NCBI GenBank assembly: GCA_958295665.1
Contig: OY282560.1
Span: 272,106,177-272,170,176, forward strand
Length of the DNA stretch: 64,000 bases
Direction: 5' to 3'
DNA from: Tipula vernalis
Taxonomy: Eukaryota; Arthropoda; Insecta; Diptera; Tipulidae
Within the stretch, counting starts at the first letter, position 1; each line of letters starts with the position of its first letter. The notes under the pieces were generated by a model. It had not been told where the DNA came from. It was given only the letters and a program-made list of their open reading frames with translations, and did not search any database. Shown piece after piece: positions 54,349 through 64,000 of this stretch. Position numbers and translations under genes: made by a program.

Positions 54349-56578
54349 CAGCTTACAACTTTTGTGTGGGAATATTATCTGACGATTTATTATGTGGGCC
54401 CATAACTATATACATATTATAGGAAAAGTCGTGAAGTTTGAAGGTGGTGCAATTACGTTATATCTAGAAAATTCTAATCGAAATTTTAAAAACGGTCGTG
54501 GTAGATTTTCAGAGTAATGATTTTTATGGGGCGAATAAATGCCGAAATGTTTTTATTATCCATCGAAATGATCTAGCATGCAATCGCCCCAATTAATAAT
54601 GCCCCATTGAGCGTGACGGTACATCTGTTGAATATCGCAAACAATTCTTTGAATTGAATTTTTTGTATTTTTTTTTGTTTTTCAAATAAAATTGAAATAC
54701 AATGAGCAAATAAAATTGTAATACAATGAGCAAGTCCACAAGCGTGGACAAATAAAAAATGCACCATGCACTTTTCTCAATTGAATAATATTATGTGCCC
54801 TTGCTATGGAATCACCAGAAAGGTATCTTTGTAGTACCTACATGCAATTGTAAAAGAATGGTCTTCCATGTTCAACCAGGTTTCAAACAATATGTTTTAG
54901 CAGCATGGCTTATTGTAAATTATAGAAACATTTCTAAATTCAGAATTGAATCAACGAGATCCCAGTCGCAAAATATAATTTATTAAACAAATACTTTGAA
55001 TCGTGAAATAACAAAACTTAAAATGAGATAATGGTTTTCTTCACCTATTGAGCAAACAATATAAACAAATGTCTAATTCAATGTACAATTGACCTGCACT
55101 TTTACTTCTCGCCTCACTGTTCAACTAACTTGAATGCGGTACACATATATTGTCCAGTATTTATTTATAACCTGTTCTACCAGTAAAGTCTGTTGTTACA
55201 TTGCCCCTACTGAATAATTACAGCTCTATCGGCAAAAAAAAAAAATATAAGAATATATAATTGGCGCTATTTGAATAATTGAAAAATCTATAAATTATGA
55301 ATTTTATAATAAGTGTTTAATTTTACACAACTATTACGGCAAGATACTTTTTATTGTATATAGCTAAAAGTCTCAATGATTGGTATCTTAAGCGTACCAC
55401 AACTATGATTCCATCTTTATTTTCCATTGAAAGTAAAATTTTAAATAACATAAAAAAAATGAAATCTTGATTATAATCTTATAGCGTTGAGCTATGAAAT
55501 TAAGATGTGCTTTATGGTAAAGGAATTTGATAGTATCATTATGCGAGTAAATATTTGTAAAACAGTTGGTGGATTATGACTAAAAATAAAATTGTATTTC
55601 ATTCAAGTGGGTGGTCATGTATCTTATATAAGTCTATATTAACATACCAAGGGCACAATCCAACTTTAAGTGATTAGAACGAAAATTCTCTTTTTTAGTC
55701 AAATCAGCCTTATAAATAATACGAAAATATTTATGCGATTAGCTTAGTAGTGGCACTAACTGTCACCAAGAAACATAGTAGTTACTATTTCGAATACATC
55801 TGACTAATTTTAGGTTTTTTTGGTTAAATTTAGAAACTACTAAAATGAATGTAAAAGAAAAATTATTAGAAATGTTGCTTTAACGGGTTATAAGTTTGAA
55901 TTACACCCTGTTTATATTACTTTTTTCTAGAGAAATGTTTTATTACAATTTAAATAAAATTAGTGTTTTTAAAATTTTCAAAATAAACACATTTCTCCAG
56001 AAACAAAAATTCCCGAAATTAGTAAAATAAAATTTCTCGAGAATCAAAATTTAGAAATTATTATATCCTTCTTCAAGCCAAATTAACTAACAATTTTTCA
56101 AATCGGATTAACACATTTTCAAATGAAATCAAAATTTTTTCAATAAAATTTAACATTTTTTCAAAACAAATTAAATTAAATAATTAAATTATCATAATTA
56201 AAATAACTTGTTTTAACTTGTTTTCTTCTTTGTTTCAACCAAATCAATACCTTTTCAAAATAGATTAACAGATTTTCAAACCAGTTTCACTTATTTTCAA
56301 TTCAATTAAACTCAAAACTATTTAATAGATGTTCAAATGAAATTAACAAATTTTTCAATTCAAATTAACGAATTTTCAATCGGGTTAAGCAAAACAAAAA
56401 ACAATAGGATGAAAAACCAGCCTACATTGTATTCTGCCTAACGTGGGCGAAACACCAAATTAGTCAAAAGGTTTTTGCTTTGAACAGGCAAGGCGATTTG
56501 CCTAAGCCCACATACAATCACACAAATTGTTTGTAGTTAAATTGTCTCGTGTTGCTTTATAGGTCAGTGTTATAAGTT
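54349..56578. other. AT-rich stretch with degenerate short repeats
   Basis: No gene supported. From about 56085 to 56390, phrases like GATTAACANATTTTCAAA recur roughly every 25-35 bp in loose form (TTTTCAAATGAAAT, TTTTCAAACCAG, TTTTCAATTCAA). This is a decayed minisatellite. Confidence 0.45.
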
Positions 56579-59500
56579 CATTTATTTATTTATTTATTTA
56601 ATTATACACAAATAAGGCATAGCCTTTTTACAATATCCAGGGATATATTCCTATGTGTATTAAAGCAATTACAAAGAAAAATAATTAGAACAATAATTAA
56701 AATTAAATATAATATAATTAAAAATACAGAAGAAAAGATTAAGAACAAAAGATAAAACATTAGAAGATGTGATAATGGAAAAAAGAAAAAAGAAAAATAA
56801 TGGAAACGAATTATGTGCCAATCAGCCCCTCGAGGTACAGTCCCTTGAAACCACGCAAATTATAGATGTTGCCTTTATAGACGGATTCAGACTGTTCCAG
56901 AGCTTCACCCCATGGATAAAGAAAGCTCGTTGTCTTGGCTTAGTTTTGCATGATTTAGGCAAATTTAAATTTAATGTCCTCTGCGATTTCGAGAATTTCA
57001 GTTTATCATAAAGGTAGTTCGGAACTTTATTTTTAGTCAAACCAAACATCACAGTCAACACTGACAGTTCCAAAAACTGGTTCAAGCTTACACCAAATAT
57101 CTGTTCAGAAAGGTGCGAAATTGGTTCGCCCCTTCGCTTCAAAAATATGTATCTAGCACAAGAATTAAAAGCAACATTTAACTTTCGTAGGGACTTCTTG
57201 GAACATTGCGAATATATCGAAGAACAATATGAAAGTAAAGGTCCCACAAGAGTACGAATGATATGACATTTCACATCACTTGAAATAAATTTCGCCGTGC
57301 ACCACAATTTACCTAAGATACCATAAATTTTACCACATAGGATATTAACATGGGTACTCCAATTTAATTTAGTGTCTATGATCAACCCCAGACTCTTGAT
57401 AACGTCACAAAACTCAATTCTGTGATTGTCAATTAAAAGACTGTTTATCGGTAAATTTATACGTTTTTTGTTAGTTATTAGTATGGCTTGTGACTTCGCA
57501 GGATTGATTTGAAATTTGTGCACTTTGGACCATTCCAAAATATTACATAACGCTTGATTTAGATTATTAATCACAGCGTCAAGCGAATCAATATCCCGAA
57601 AAGAATAGATTTGCAAATCATCCGCAAAAAGGTGATAGCAAATGTTTCCCATTTGTTTAATTGATTGACAAATTTGATTTATGTGCAATGAAAACAGAAT
57701 AGGTCCTAAAATAGATCCTTGAGGAACCCCAGATGTGACAAAAATGTTGTCGCTAAAGTTGCCATGATATTTTACAGATTGTTGTCGCAGATGCAAGTAA
57801 GAACCTATAAGTTGACAAGCACTCTTGGAAAAGTTATATTCATAACATAGTTTCGATAACAACATAGCGTGGTCTACTTTATCAAATGTCTTAGAAAAGT
57901 CTAAAAGAACCAAAACTGCAACTTTACCATCTTCAATATTAATAGTAATATCATCAGTAACTTTCAACAAGGCAGTTGTAGTACTGTGCTTGGCACGAAA
58001 TCCAGATTGTAGTTCATCCAATAGGTTATGTTTAGCAATAAAGCCACTGATCTGAGCATGAATAAATCTTTCAAAAACCTTAGATAATGTTGGTAATATA
58101 CTTATAGGACGAAAATCAGTTACTGTAGATGGATTCGGTATTTTTGGAATAGGCGAAATTGTCGCAATTTTCCACGCATCAGGAAATATCGATTTTGTGA
58201 GGCCAGAATTTATAATAAAAGTTAAGTGAGGTAGCAAAACCGGAAGCAGAATTTGAATGAGGTTAAGTGGAATACCATCAACTCCTACAGAACTCGATTT
58301 GATTTTATCCAGATGAAAACAAACTTCTTCAGCAGAAACATTTTTAAAGTAGAAAGCATTTACGTCAGCGGCAGAATGAACTGCATCACAAACAAAATTT
58401 ACATCATTGGAGTTGAAAACCGAACCGAAGTAACTATTGAACTCATCAGAGGTATTGTCACATTTACACTCCGGAATTGGCGGATTTACATATGTGTTGA
58501 AGTTCTTCCAGAACAATTTACTCGTAGTATTGTTGCTAAAACGATCATTAAAAAACTGGCATTTGGCAGCTTTGATCATATAATTTACTTTATTAAGAGC
58601 TCTAACGTATTTTAACCTATTAATGTCAGTCTTATACTTTCTCCTATTCTCATGTAGAAAATCACGAATATTACGGTGCAATAAAATATCGTTATTAAAA
58701 TACGGACCACGCACTTTACGCTTCTCACAAATCATTTTTATTGGTACAAAGTTATCAATAAGATAACTTATAAATGAATTTAAAAGTGATAACTGTTTAT
58801 TAACATCACAAAAATGATATAATGATGCCCAATTTAATGAATTAGCAGCCATCAGTAGCGCGTCCTTGTCAATATTGGAGAAATCTCTCACGTAAATAAA
58901 TTGGTTACTAACATTTTTGTCAACAGGGAACACATATGACCCATTAAATCATATCATGGGTGGTTGCAATGCCAGGAATTGAGATTTGAGTAAAAGTTTT
59001 AATGTTGTTAGGATGATTGGTGAAGGCCAAATCAATTAAAGTGGCAGAATCACCCACAAAATTAGTAGCTACCTTTGAGACTAATCCAAGCCCATAAGAT
59101 GATATTAATCATTTTAGTTGTTTAGCCGTACGTGTTGAAACGAGACAGTCAATATTAAAGTCACCAACAATAATGACCTCATTACATCGTGTCATAAGAT
59201 CACGTAAGACGGTTTCACGATCTTTTAGGAATCCTAATTTCGAAGACTCCAATTTGAGCGGATTGTATACTATACCCAGGACCATTTTCATGTTAAGTTG
59301 ATTTCTAATTTCAATGAAGATTATGTCGAATAAAGAGTTTCTTGCATTAGTGTATATAACTTTTGGATTTAGAAATTTTTTGACATAAACACCAACACCA
59401 CCAGAACGCCGCCCCGAACGATCTTTACGAAATAGAGTAAAATTGTCAAGGTCAAAATGTTTACTAGAGTGTTTAGATTTCAACCATGTTTCTGAAATGG

Positions 59501-59590
59501 CAATAGCATGGAACGGGATGTCCTTAACGATTAACTTCAATTCTTCAAAATTAGGAACCAAACTACCAGGATTTAAATGGCAGAAGTTTC
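56579..59590 (-). mobile_element. CR1-like non-LTR retrotransposon, 5'-incomplete
   Basis: It reads on the minus strand from endonuclease (about 59590) to a 3' end with an (AAAT)n tail (56579-56602, seen as TTTATTTATTTATTTATTTA). It has one ORF2-type coding region, no RNase H and a microsatellite-like tail, which fits the CR1/Jockey group. A possible ORF1 remnant lies at 60035-60376. Left and right target duplications were not found. Confidence 0.7.
56822..59590 (-). pseudogene. CR1-like ORF2: endonuclease-reverse transcriptase, three breaks
   Basis: The endonuclease starts FCHLNPGSLVPNFEELKLIV and has ISETWLKSK, GGVGVYVKK and VIIVGDFNIDCL. A TGA at 59109 interrupts it, the same frame continues LISSYGLGLVSKVATNFVGD and SATLIDLAFTNHPNN, and a stop plus frameshift near 58945 follows the THDMI block. 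From there 703 codons are open to 56822. These contain KSSSVGVDGIPLNLIQ, DFRPISILPTLSKVFERF, LLDFSKTFDKVDHAMLL, SGVPQGSILGPILFSL and LFADDLQIYSF (Asp pair intact). The C-terminal RAFFIHGVKLWNSLN block follows. The last residues (ICVVSRDCTSRG) suggest a final frameshift. SKTFDK carries Thr where SKAFDK is usual. Few lesions in 2.8 kb suggest moderate age. Confidence 0.85.
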
Positions 59591-60034
59591 AGTCGTTTCA
59601 AGAAAACGTTGTTGTCTGGTATGGATGATTTTAAAACAACGTTCCTCACATCCACCGAGCCAGCCCGTCAATATGTCTACTACCCATCATAATTATGAAG
59701 TAACGAGTTTTAGTGTCAAAAAACTGATACCAGAAAAGCAAACAGGCACACAATTTACAAAATAGAGATGGAAAAAGGAATAAAAATAAGAAAGAATGAA
59801 AATAATAAAAATATGATAAGGAAAAACTTATGAGTAAAAAATACATGATTACAATAAAGCAAAAAAAAGAAAATAATAATAATAATAATACAATTGATTA
59901 CAATAATTGAATGAAATTGAATGAAATTACGACTCCAACAAAGAAATAAAATATAAAAATAAAAATAAAAATTGAATGCAATACAGTTAAACTATTAATA
60001 TTGAAACGTTTCAAAAGAAAACAAAAAATAAACA

Positions 60035-60376
60035 TTATGATTTGATTCTGTTTTGCGACCTAGTAATAGGTGCGATAAAATTATCATTCGCATTTACTAC
60101 CGTGTTTACCTGTTTATTGCGTTTTTTGACCTGATTGTCGCCTACCGTTAGAGGATGATCAGCTGATTGAAACTGACGATCGATTTTGTAAAATTCCTCT
60201 ACACTTCTTGGTATAAAAACTTTATTGTTGTTTGTATACGTAATATGCACCAAACCAGATTTAGTTGTTACTTTGGAGATTTTATTTACAGTTCGTTTTG
60301 CTTTGAATGCGTGAGTTGATTTGATAGAAAACAAAATGTTGCTAGCAAAATAAGAGAAAATGTTCCCCATCAACAA
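60035..60376 (-). CDS. Hypothetical 113-residue protein, possibly LINE ORF1 remnant
   Basis: An ATG-started frame (MLMGNIFSYFASNILFSIKS) with a basic middle (KAKRTVNKISKVTTKSG) and a basic end (KKRNKQVNTVV, ITRSQNRIKS). It lies upstream of and on the same strand as the CR1-like ORF2, about 450 bp away, so it could be part of ORF1 of that element. The intervening sequence is simple A- and T-rich. I do not recognise a domain. A chance open frame is possible. Confidence 0.35.
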   Translation of the reverse strand: MLMGNIFSYFASNILFSIKSTHAFKAKRTVNKISKVTTKSGLVHITYTNNNKVFIPRSVEEFYKIDRQFQSADHPLTVGDNQVKKRNKQVNTVVNANDNFIAPITRSQNRIKS

Positions 60377-60440
60377 ACCTCGATCTAAAAATTAATTTAA
60401 TAAAATTAACAATTTTAATTAAAAATATTAATTTTAATTA

Positions 60441-60559
60441 ATAATGGGCCCGATTCTGAGTTCATGTCATTTTTGGTCTTTCAATGCAAATTCATATAGA
60501 AGCGGGGAAATAAAATAACCTAACATGAATTCTATTGTTTCAGAAGCGGGCCCAATATT
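60441..60559. mobile_element. Tiny TIR element, GGGCCCG ends
   Basis: AATAATGGGCCCGATTCTGA (about 60440-60459) mirrors TCAGAAGCGGGCCCAATATT (60540-60559). A second pair, GTTCATGT and ACATGAAT, lies inside. Total about 120 bp. Likely a small MITE. Confidence 0.55.
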
Positions 60560-60661
60560 AACTTTGCTAAAAATATTAACTTCGTTTTTTATTGATTTAC
60601 AAAACAGCGACCACGAAACGACTTCAAACAATGTTTTTTCTTGAGTGCGAGTTTCCATTCC

Positions 60662-60806
60662 GACCATTTTCTGATGAAAAATTTTCAACAGGCAACCAAT
60701 CGACGTAGTCTATTTTGTAAACAAATTTCCCCTTCCGTACATAATTCTTTTGTTTTCCATTTAAAACATATTGAATCTGCTGAAAATTTTTCTTCAGAAA
60801 ATGGTC
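60662..60806. repeat. Inverted repeat, 29-bp arms
   Basis: GACCATTTTCTGATGAAAAA... (60662-60690) pairs with 60778-60806 at about 27 of 29 positions. Weaker pairing (GAGTGC-GAGTTT with AAACTGGCACTG) extends outward to about 60641 and 60825. Loop of 87 nt. Probably a MITE. Confidence 0.6.
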
Positions 60807-60829
60807 GTAAACTGGCACTGAGCCAAGCA

Positions 60830-61994
60830 GTTTTATCATGTGTTGCTTTATTTTGTTTCAGTGTCAATTTATATATTTGTTTATAGGCTATGATTTCCTT
60901 CAATCATGTTTCGTTAGTCAAATTTGACTTAACTCATTCTATCGTGAATTTTTTCGGCCATCCAAAAAATAATTTTTAGGTTAAACTACGTTAACAAGCT
61001 TAACAGAATCATTATTAAACCTTTAAAATTCAAATTTGTTTCCTCTGAGAAGCCTAGCGTAATGGGTTAAATTCAACCCAATTCGTTTCATATGTCATAC
61101 TATTTTAATAATAATGCTGTCACGTCGATGTGTTTGACTAAAAGAAAGAATAAACTAAATTATGGTATATTACGCTAGTTACCAAGAATAGAAAGGCATA
61201 TTTGGTTTTTTATTGACACTAGGACATATGAGCTAATAAGAAATTTATTTTAGTATGCGATTCAATCGTACACAGCATTAATAATGGAACGCGGTAGCAT
61301 TGAAACATTATTTTTCTTAGGTTGTTTATTTTTATTTGTCACATATCTACATACCTATTTCAATTTATCACAATTCAATAAAGAACTAACAAAACATAAA
61401 ATAATAACAAATAACACGCAAAAATACAACAAAATCATAAATATAGTATATACATATGTATATATGTATAAGAATTTAAATTTGCTGAAGCTGAAAAAAC
61501 TTTTATCCTTATTTAGGCACAAATGCAGTTTGCAATTTAGGCATTTTAAATCGAAGTGGTAGTGGTTTCTGATTAAGTTCAGGGAAGTGATCTACCTGGT
61601 CATACTGCAAATCTCTAGAAGGCCATACTTCAACACGTTGTTTTTGGCATTTGCATTTGAAGGAGAATCGTCAATTTCCGTTAATACTGGACGCCCACGT
61701 TTTCGAATAGGGTTCGTACTGGTAAACTGTTTGCAAGTTGTAACCGAAAATCCAATAAAACAAAATATGTATAATGAAAAAGATGACATTTAGGCGAACA
61801 TTTCTCAATAAATAATTTTAAAAATTTTATTTATAGTTTTAATTAAATTATGTTTTATTTTATTCAAATCGAATTGTTTTATTTAACCAAAAAATTAAGC
61901 CAGATTAACCTACATAAATACACATCTATAAAATAAATTATTTAGAAAAGTGTGTGTCTGTTAAACCACTTAAAAGTTATGCTTTTTACTTAAT
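60830..61994. other. Unassigned stretch
   Basis: Frames at 61284-61562 (+) and 61592-61789 (-, with an RKRGRPVLTE AT-hook-like motif) are short and unsupported. The second might be a scrap of a transposon protein. Otherwise AT-rich. Confidence 0.35.
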
Positions 61995-62945
61995 CAAATT
62001 GCCATATTTTTAAGCTTAGTGTTTTGGATTTTCTTAAGAAAGTGCGTATCTTAAGATTTTGGAGATTACTCACCAACATCACTATGATATTTTGGTAGGT
62101 ATTACAAGCACGCCATACCATTTGAAAAGCTAATGCCTTGAACAAAGGTCAAATTGCCATATTTTTAAAATTAGTGTTTAGCATTTTCTTAAGAATGTCC
62201 TTATCTTAAAATTTTGGATATTTATCACCAACGTCACTATGATTTTTGGTAGGTCTAATCTAAGACTATAAGGATGCCACACCATTGGAAAAGCTAATGC
62301 CGTTCACATGGTCAAATTACCGTATTTATAAACTTAATGTTTAGGATTTCTTTCCTTAAGAAAGTCCATATCTTAAGATTTTCCATATATATTTATCTCC
62401 AACGCCACTATGATTTTTTGGTATGCCTAATCTAAGATTAAAAGCATGCCATACCATTTGAAAAGCTAAAGCCTTTCACATGGTCAAATTGCAATATTTG
62501 TAAACTAATGTTTAGGATTTTCTTAAGAAAGTGAGTATCTTGAGATTTTGGGTATTTACTACCAACGCCACTATGATTTTTTTGTAGGTCTAATGTAATA
62601 CTAAATGCATGCCATACCATTTGAAAAGCTAATGCTTTTCAGGTGGTAAATTGTAATATTTGTAAACTTTGTGTTTAGGATTTTCTTAAGAAAGTCCTTA
62701 TCTTAAGATTTTCCTTATTCATCACACCAACACACTTTCTTAAGAAAATCCTTAACACTTAGTTTACAATTATGGCAATTTGGCCATGTGAGAGGGTAGT
62801 AGCTTTCCATATGGTTGGGCATGCTTGAAGCCTTAGTACAGACCTACCAAAAATTTGGAAAATATCGTAAATTAGGAAAATCTCAAGATACGGACTGCCT
62901 TAAGAAAATCCTAAACGGTAAGTTTAAAAATATGGCAATTTGGCC
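61995..62945. repeat. Satellite array, ~155-172 bp units with an orientation switch
   Basis: Units starting TCAAATTGCCATATTT recur at 61995, 62150, 62313, 62485 and 62646 on +. Each has GTTTAGGATTTTCTTAAGAAAG, TATCTTAAGATTTT, CACTATGATTTTTTGGTAGG and CATGCCATACCATTTGAAAA blocks (wording varies). From about 62735 to 62945 one to one-and-a-half units run in the opposite orientation. No coding sense. Confidence 0.85.
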
Positions 62946-64000
62946 AAGTGATAAGTCAACCAATTATTTCTTACGATATGGATAAATAACATTTAGAATA
63001 TTATAATTTAGCAAGATTAATAATTAGGTTTTGTATTGTTGTTAGTGTAAAATACTATACAAATTGTGTACACTGTAAATCAGGGATCTTCTAGCGAGTA
63101 ATATTACTTATTTTATTAAACCAATTTTACTCTGTTTTCGAATGTATTTTACTCATTGTGTATTGCCCCATTTTTACTCTTACACGGAGGTAATTTAATA
63201 TTATTACTACAACTGGACCCAAAATTACTCGATAAACGTATTAATTTCTTTGTTAGAGTAATTTTGCTTGTTAAGTAAAGAAAAATACTACTAACCTTAC
63301 CGCGTGGGAGTGAAAAGTTTCACTTACTATGTGAGTTGCGGGAGGAGGAAATTAAACGAAAACTTTTAAATGTACTTTGTACAAATAGCATCTAAAATAA
63401 TTCACGGTGTCTTGTTAAAGTTCGTATTTACTACGGTACTCCGCAGTAGAGATGATTTTACGCATGACGTACACGTGTACGGCACTCCACGCGGAAGGGT
63501 TAATTTATAGTAATTTTACTCTCGGAATAGAGCCAAATAAAAAAGGTTATTTACGCATGTATGTATGTACATATTATTTATGCGCATTCAACAAACAAAC
63601 TTCTAAATATTATTATTGTCTCAAATAATTTAGATCGATAGTGAAAATCAATTTACTCGATTTAACAAGATCAATTCAACAGATTTTACAGATCAATCTA
63701 CTAGTTTAAAGCTAACTTTCCTTTAAATATACGGTGAAAAATACGTCAAATCACAAATTTTTGGAAGTCATGTTTAAATTTTATGATTTTTATGTTTTGA
63801 ATTTGTAGTCTTGATTAAAAAAAAAATTTGTAGAGCGTGATTTTTTGTTGTTTAAAATACAGGGTGTCAAATTTTGAGAAAAATGATGAACATGATGTTG
63901 TGTTTATGGCTATAAAAGGAAAAATAAATATCCGATATTTATGATATAGGGCTCGTTTTAAAGGTAAGTTAATACGGATTAATAAAATAATATAAAAATG
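62946..64000. other. AT-rich end of window
   Basis: No gene supported. Repeated phrases such as TTTTACTC and AGTAATATTA occur between 63095 and 63290 but no clear unit was defined. Confidence 0.4.

Noticed and set aside
1..64000. CRISPR arrays, riboswitches and bacterial operons
   Set aside because: Spliced genes, LINEs, SINEs and MITEs show a eukaryotic genome. No regular repeat-spacer array was seen.

Overview
The window reads as a transposon-dominated piece of an insect nuclear genome, most likely a brachyceran fly and plausibly a tephritid-type fruit fly. The evidence is the very AT-rich background, introns of only 60-66 bp, and the element families present: Jockey, LOA, RTE and CR1-like LINEs, a 17.6/297/Tom-type errantivirus, an ISL2EU element, a RAG1/Transib-like element and a CACTA-like element whose partner gene is of DUF4806 type. 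The species assignment is inference. I find no host gene that can be called with confidence. One 87-bp exon-like island at 16598-16684 is the only host-exon candidate.

Layout. 1-2150 is AT-rich and featureless. 2155-8405 is an old inverted-repeat element that carries a nested TTAA-ended element (2670-3349) and a full-length Jockey LINE (3603-8067, 9-bp target duplication, open ORF2). 8710-9260 holds another repeat copy and a mariner-type transposase relic. About 9780-14760 is a CACTA/EnSpm-like element with an open transposase gene (10885-12879) and a three-exon companion gene (12930-14269). 14970-23000 is short-repeat country: a 151-bp minisatellite, hairpins, a multiply nested fold-back region with a piggyBac-type MITE, and two long-TIR MITEs. 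23.2-24.7 kb is a decayed coding relic. 24956-31463 is a LOA-clade LINE with a 13-bp target duplication, split by a 1.67-kb insertion. 32-37.3 kb holds RTE and Jockey/CR1-like RT relics and a tRNA-derived SINE. 37.65-39.2 kb is a fold-back whose arms are 15-bp tandem repeats.

39.85-42.78 kb is a frameshifted RAG1/Transib-like transposon with an RSS-heptamer-like end. 43.25-47.3 kb is an ISL2EU element with convergent genes: SWIM+YqaJ nuclease on + and THAP/DDE_4 transposase on -. 47677-54348 is a degraded errantivirus on the - strand (gag, pol, env, LTRs of unequal length). 56579-59590 is a CR1-like LINE on -. The last part holds small fold-backs and a ~160-bp satellite whose units flip orientation near 62735.

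The genes do not form one cellular pathway. They are separate selfish elements, each with its own cut-and-paste or copy-and-paste machinery. Several carry an accessory gene beside the transposase (DUF4806-type protein in the CACTA-like element, YqaJ nuclease in ISL2EU). Nesting gives relative ages: the Jockey copy is the best preserved, and the LOA, ISL2EU, Transib and errantivirus copies are all inactivated by stops, frameshifts or deletions.
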